Part shown: piece by piece, positions 4,992-8,671 of the stretch
Position numbering within the stretch: position 1 is the stretch's first letter
Layout: every line of letters starts with the position of its first letter
DNA from: Thermoproteota archaeon
Lineage (GTDB): Archaea; Korarchaeota; Korarchaeia; Korarchaeales; Korarchaeaceae
Length of the DNA: 8,671 bases
Direction: 5' to 3'
Assembly: GCA_003661265.1 (NCBI GenBank)
Contig: QMVU01000033.1
Coordinates: forward strand, 1-8,671
Notes under the pieces: model-generated
What the model saw: only the letters and a program-made list of their open reading frames with translations
Told to the model about the DNA's origin: nothing
Databases searched by the model: none
Position numbers and translations under genes: made by a program

Positions 4992-7316
4992 CTAGCTGTC
5001 GCCCCAGCACTCTTCTAAGAAATCGTAATTTATTCCTGAGAGCTCAGTCGAAGAGGAATATGGAATATATCCTCTCTCCTTTGCTCTCAGACAGAAAGTT
5101 TCTCTTTTATCAGCTGAAATCGGATAATCTAATACTAACACAAGTTTTCCATACGAAATAGCTTTATCTAAGAGGTTTAACATAGGTCTAACCTCTTCCA
5201 GAGGTCTATCCTCCTCTCCAAGCGTCCAAACGTCCTCTGAACTTATTCCATCTATCTTCTCAAGGTAAATAGGGTTTTCTAAAAGATCCTCAGCGTTTTG
5301 AGGGATTATAAGGAAGCATCTCTCCTTCTTTGCCCTGTCAGATATCTCTAAGACGAAATTTAGCATTCTCTGTCTTGCATCGAGCACTCCTTTCTCTTCC
5401 CAGTACTCGTAAGCATCCACTCTATCTAATAGGACTCCATCAAACCCTTTTTCGACTATTTTATCCAAGCAGGCAAACACAATATTCCTCCATTCTTCCT
5501 CCCAAAACCTAACCCAATAGTTCTCAGGCCACTCAGGGTCCTCAGCATCCAACCAGTGAGGCGGGTTAAGCTTCCACTCCTCTTTCCAGTAAGATCTATA
5601 AGATTCAGCCTGTCCAATGCTTAGATACGCTATTACAGTCTTTCCCTGCTCATGAAGTTTTGTTATCTCCTCCCTGCTCAAACCCGAGTCATCTGGATCT
5701 ACGATAAGGATAGTTGCATTTACCTCGTTTAAGTCTTTGAAAGTAACTCCTTGGTAAGAGTAAATTGCAGGGCCCAATATAACTTGCCTACAGCCTAAGA
5801 CGTAGTTAGAAAGGGCTGTAAGCCTCACCCATGGAGCCAGAAACTCTGATGCCGCTCTAGCTGTCTCTACCCTTGTGTGCCCAGCTATCACGACATAATC
5901 GACGCCATTTAGCCTGCTCACCACTGTAACCATCGAATTGTCCTCAGAAACGAGTTTTTCAGATTGAGGCTTTGGAAGGTGGGCTTTTGAAATCTCCCCT
6001 ATTCCTTCATAAGCTTCTGGACCTCCTAAAATTATGAGGACATCCCTAGAGGTGTTAATTTCCTTCGTCGCCAAGATCACCAGAACCCCGTATCCTCCTA
6101 TTTTGGAGGCAAGTTCTCTTGCAGCAGCCATGTCAACCGAGTTAGATAGCATGAGAACATTAATTGGCCTCAAAGGAATTATTTTTCTGGTTAAGAAGGC
6201 GTTCCTAACTGCATAAGATTTCGGAAAGCCCGAAAGGGGGTCTTCCGGGTAATATCCCATGTTTGACGCCCCTCCCTCATACGCGGTCATTATTAACGAG
6301 TTTAACGTCTCAAGAGGGAGCCACTTCTCTTCCTCCCAGTCATAGGACTGGATCTTTATCAGGACCCTTCCCTTACCAAAGGCAGCAACTGCCTCTCTAG
6401 TCACGTTGTATACCCACTCTTTTGGGTTCTCCGCATCCTCTAAGAATGGATAGGCCATTACGACCAAGAAGAAGTCCGAGTCGGCTAGCAACTCCTTGTT
6501 TTGCCCAAGCCAGGATGAAGCCTCATCATAAAGGAGTACGTCAGCGTAAACGTCGATTGCAAAGATGGTTTCTGGCCTTCTTTCCCTAAAGACATTTTCA
6601 AGCTCCCTTGCAACGTACATTAGCCTTTCAGCCTTCCACCTTGTCCATTTCTCCCTAAAACCCTGAATAAGCGATTCTGAGCTTAACTCCACCCCGAATT
6701 TCTCCTTAAAAGCTTTTCTTGCCCACTCGCTGAAGTCCTCCCACTCCCCTAGATAAAGGTCGTCTTGAATTAGTATTCCATCCAGAGGATAGGATGCTAG
6801 ATCTCCATAAAGCTCCTTCAGATAGCTTACGAAGTCCTCGCAGAAGGGTGACGCTCTCCTATACCAATACTTCCCCCTAACGTAATTTCCTGACTCGGGA
6901 TCTAAGGACAGTATCTCCCAATCGGGATGTTCCTCAAGGACCCAAGAACATGCAAGCGTTGTCATCCAAGCGAAAACTCTTATTCCTCTCCTTCTGGCCT
7001 CATTCAAGAAAACTCCTAAAGCATCTATGCTAGGAGCAAGGTCTGTTTTGAAATAAACTCCTTCGGCAGAACCGTCTCCATCTTTATCTTGAAAGACCTG
7101 AAGAAAGACCAAGTTAGCACCCATGTAAACAAGCCTATCAAGTTCGAGCTCCACATTCCGCCTGTATATGACTGGATTCTGATCATATATCGCGTCTAAG
7201 TCAAGCTGAACAGCTCTCACACCGTAAAGCTCTAGAGAGGAGGCTGCTCTCTGGAATGTAAGTTGTATGTTTGCCTCCATTATCAGTAGAAGGACGAAGC
7301 ATATGAGTCGGCGCAT
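4992..7316 (-). CDS. Two-domain glycoside hydrolase: PgaB-like (GH153-type) plus GH114 (polygalactosaminidase-like)
   Basis: This 774-residue protein has at least three parts. Residues 1-27 are a short basic then hydrophobic stretch (RRLICFVLLLIM), a weak signal peptide. Residues about 33-378 follow the C-terminal hydrolase of bacterial PgaB: VQLDLDAIYDQNP, FLQVFQDKDGDG, FAWM, RASPF, GILIQDD with WED nearby, MAYPFLEDAENP, IQSYDW and GYYPEDP. Residues about 384-495 form a small alpha/beta domain (LIILGGPEAYEGIGE, VDYVVIAGHTRVETARAA) resembling segments of archaeal surface proteins. Residues about 505-765 are GH114/TM1410-like: VDPDDSGLSREEI, VIAYLSIGQAESYRSYW, GFDGVLLDRVDAYEYW, FLIIPQNAEDLL, ISSEDVW. 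Likely catalytic acids in that half are Asp631 and Glu694, by analogy with Ega3-type enzymes. The protein probably acts outside the cell on an amino-sugar polysaccharide; the substrate is unknown. Start ATG 7316 is supported by a TATA-like box 32 bases upstream; ATG at codon 13 would remove the signal. Confidence 0.85.
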   Translation of the reverse strand: MRRLICFVLLLIMEANIQLTFQRAASSLELYGVRAVQLDLDAIYDQNPVIYRRNVELELDRLVYMGANLVFLQVFQDKDGDGSAEGVYFKTDLAPSIDALGVFLNEARRRGIRVFAWMTTLACSWVLEEHPDWEILSLDPESGNYVRGKYWYRRASPFCEDFVSYLKELYGDLASYPLDGILIQDDLYLGEWEDFSEWARKAFKEKFGVELSSESLIQGFREKWTRWKAERLMYVARELENVFRERRPETIFAIDVYADVLLYDEASSWLGQNKELLADSDFFLVVMAYPFLEDAENPKEWVYNVTREAVAAFGKGRVLIKIQSYDWEEEKWLPLETLNSLIMTAYEGGASNMGYYPEDPLSGFPKSYAVRNAFLTRKIIPLRPINVLMLSNSVDMAAARELASKIGGYGVLVILATKEINTSRDVLIILGGPEAYEGIGEISKAHLPKPQSEKLVSEDNSMVTVVSRLNGVDYVVIAGHTRVETARAASEFLAPWVRLTALSNYVLGCRQVILGPAIYSYQGVTFKDLNEVNATILIVDPDDSGLSREEITKLHEQGKTVIAYLSIGQAESYRSYWKEEWKLNPPHWLDAEDPEWPENYWVRFWEEEWRNIVFACLDKIVEKGFDGVLLDRVDAYEYWEEKGVLDARQRMLNFVLEISDRAKKERCFLIIPQNAEDLLENPIYLEKIDGISSEDVWTLGEEDRPLEEVRPMLNLLDKAISYGKLVLVLDYPISADKRETFCLRAKERGYIPYSSSTELSGINYDFLEECWGDS

Positions 7317-7344
7317 CCTTTCTATAGGTAAGAGGGTTACTAAG

Positions 7345-7351
7345 TTAAAAA
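7345..7351. promoter_or_regulatory. TATA-like box shared by two divergent genes
   Basis: TTAAAAA on the + strand is TTTTTAA on the - strand. Its centre (7348) is 32 bases from the glycosidase ATG (7316, -) and 33 from the TTG at 7381 (+). Archaeal transcription starts about 25 bases from the TATA centre, so each gene would have a leader of only some 5-8 bases. No clear BRE was recognised to set direction. Confidence 0.4.
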
Positions 7352-7380
7352 GGAAGGATCTGTATTCAGAAAGGGAACAA

Positions 7381-7611
7381 TTGAGAGTACGAGTTAAAGT
7401 GATCGCAAGATCTAAGTCGGCTGGAGTAATTGAAGAGCAAGGGGAGATTATTGTTAAGGTAAAGTTGCGACCGGAGAGGGGTAAAGCTAATGAGGAGGCT
7501 AGGAGATTAATTGCCCTTTACTTTGGAGTTAAACCATCGAAGGTGCGCTTAGTGGCAGGAGAAACTTCTAGGAACAAGGTCTTTGAGATAGATTATGAGA
7601 AGGGCAGATAA
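7381..7611 (+). CDS. DUF167 (YggU) family protein
   Basis: From TTG 7381 the product is 76 residues, about the family size. It matches DUF167 (PF02594) along its length: RVRVKVIARSKSAGV, then VKVKLRPERGKANEEARRLIALYFGV, then the signature VRLVAGETSRNKVFEI. The family is a small alpha/beta fold found in all domains; I know of no firm biochemical role. The frame is open further upstream to ATG 7303 and TTT-ATG 7267. Those starts would lie inside the divergent glycosidase gene and would put its promoter inside this coding sequence, and the added residues are basic and lack family similarity. TTG 7381 is preceded by AAAGGGA and sits 33 bases from the TATA-like box, so I prefer it; ATG 7303 (102 residues) is the fallback. 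It converges on the GTPase gene with 13 bases between stops. Confidence 0.8.
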   Translation: MRVRVKVIARSKSAGVIEEQGEIIVKVKLRPERGKANEEARRLIALYFGVKPSKVRLVAGETSRNKVFEIDYEKGR

Positions 7612-7624
7612 CAGAACTATAGCT

Positions 7625-8671
7625 TCAAGAAGCAGCCTTAACTTCTAGAACTGTCCCTATTCCCTTAGTCCTTCCCTCTCTGAAGAAGAAGACGTCACCC
7701 TCCCTGACGAACTCCGGCCTCAGTATGAAGTAAAACTCAACAGTATCGGTATCCCCGCTCCTTAGGAACTTCTTAGTGGTTTTTACTAGCTTAGCGGCCT
7801 GTCTTATCGTCTTCATCTGAATTACCGGTTCATACCCTACTTTTATCGTGGTTGGGTGATGCAAGACCCTTATGTTTGCCTTAAACCTCCTTACAGCTAC
7901 TGGAGTTGCATCCAGATCAAGCAAAACCATTCCTCTCCTTATCTCATCATATCTAGCGTTTGTAATAGCGTACGCTGCTATTTGACCCGCCTCAGCCCTC
8001 TCAACGCGAACTCTGTTAACCTCTATGGACTTTATCCTGACCGTCCTGAAGGAACCATCGTCAAATGGGCCCAGAAGTACCCTATCCCCGCTCTTGACTG
8101 AACCTTCCTCGACTAGTCCAGCCACAACAAGACCTACACCAGGGATGTCGAACTTCTCATCGATGTAGCATAAGAACTTCCCTTTCGCCCTCTCGTGCCA
8201 ATCTATCTTAGGTGGAAGCATGTTCAGAAAAGCCTTAAGTTCCTGAAGACCCTGTCCTGTGACGTTTGATACGAGGAAAATTGGGGCAACCCTTCCGTGG
8301 GGCATGTGTCTAGCAGCTATGGCTGCATCGTTCTTGTTCCTTATGATAAAGGGTATTTTGTTGACCCCCGGGAGCTTTAGAAGGTGCATGACTTTCTCTA
8401 GGTTCCTCTCAAGGACTTCCCTTGGTGCCATATCTATCTTCGTGACGACAACGAAGCACGGTATCCCTAAAGCCACAGTTATCCCCAGGTGCTCCCTGAA
8501 GGTTCCTATAGGTCCAGCATTCCCTCCTACAACCATGCAGGTGTAATCAGGGAGGTGACCAAGCACGCCTCGCATTGTTGTCTTCAAATACCTCTCGTGT
8601 CCGGCTAGGTCTATCAGCGTCACAATTTTAGATCCTTCCAGGTAAACCTTTGCCTCATCATAAGTCCTGAG
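7625..8671 (-). CDS. GTPBP1-like translational GTPase, C-terminal part (5' end outside window)
   Basis: The frame is open to the right edge (LRTYDEAKVYLEGSKIVTLIDLAGHE), so the start and the G1 P-loop lie beyond the window; the GTG at 8623 is internal. Visible are the G3 motif DLAGHE, the G4 motif TKID, a G5-like VSNVTG, a first beta-barrel (domain II, about FLCYIDEKFDIPGVGLVVAGLV through SVKSGDRVLLGP) and a second barrel (domain III) ending in VREGDVFFFREGRTKGIGTVLEV. This order and these sequences match the GTPBP1/GTPBP2 branch of the EF-Tu/EF-1A superfamily rather than EF-1A or SelB. DLAGHE in place of the EF-Tu DCPGH is typical of that branch. Eukaryotic GTPBP1 binds aminoacyl-tRNA and acts in translation and mRNA turnover; the archaeal role is less clear. 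No frameshift is seen. Confidence 0.88.
   Translation of the reverse strand, partial: LRTYDEAKVYLEGSKIVTLIDLAGHERYLKTTMRGVLGHLPDYTCMVVGGNAGPIGTFREHLGITVALGIPCFVVVTKIDMAPREVLERNLEKVMHLLKLPGVNKIPFIIRNKNDAAIAARHMPHGRVAPIFLVSNVTGQGLQELKAFLNMLPPKIDWHERAKGKFLCYIDEKFDIPGVGLVVAGLVEEGSVKSGDRVLLGPFDDGSFRTVRIKSIEVNRVRVERAEAGQIAAYAITNARYDEIRRGMVLLDLDATPVAVRRFKANIRVLHHPTTIKVGYEPVIQMKTIRQAAKLVKTTKKFLRSGDTDTVEFYFILRPEFVREGDVFFFREGRTKGIGTVLEVKAAS

Noticed and set aside
1..8671. CRISPR array, tRNA, rRNA, insertion sequence
   Set aside because: No spaced direct repeats, cloverleaf, rRNA-like sequence or transposase motif was seen by eye on either strand.

Overview
The window looks archaeal. It carries MvhA-type [NiFe]-hydrogenase and HdrC/HdrB genes, an F420H2-oxidase (FprA) remnant, DUF166 and a GTPBP1-type translation GTPase. 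Shine-Dalgarno-like GGAGGTG/GGTGAT strings and AT-rich TATA-like boxes lie close to starts. The gene mix suggests an anaerobe of a TACK or related lineage (Korarchaeia-like or a methanogen relative would fit), but that placement is inference and I cannot name a species.

Bases 2-2223 (+) are the 3' end of a tightly packed hydrogenase/heterodisulfide-reductase operon. The order is the C-terminal third of the MvhA-like large subunit, its maturation endopeptidase, HdrC, then HdrB, and neighbouring genes overlap or are joined by Shine-Dalgarno sites inside the preceding gene. In the usual scheme MvhADG oxidises H2, HdrA bifurcates electrons to ferredoxin, and HdrC/HdrB carry the other electrons to a disulfide. 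HdrA, MvhD and MvhG are not in the window and presumably lie upstream.

Bases 2248-4070 are a scar. A 5'-truncated, frameshifted adenine deaminase gene (-) abuts, head to head, a 5'-truncated FprA flavodiiron gene (+) at about 3260/3261. This is what one deletion between two divergent neighbours would leave, or it is an assembly or amplification chimera. Bases 4071-4173 hold a 7+5-bp inverted repeat and a perfect 14-bp palindrome upstream of an intact DUF166 gene (4174-4917).

Bases 4992-7316 (-) encode the most unusual protein: 774 residues that join a PgaB-C-terminal-like (GH153-type) glycosidase domain, a small surface-protein-like linker domain and a GH114 (endo-alpha-1,4-polygalactosaminidase, TM1410-like) domain behind a short possible signal peptide. 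In bacteria these two hydrolase folds belong to separate exopolysaccharide systems (PNAG and Pel). A single TATA-like box at 7345-7351 sits midway between this gene and a divergent DUF167 gene. The window ends in a GTPBP1-like GTPase gene (-) that runs off the right edge.
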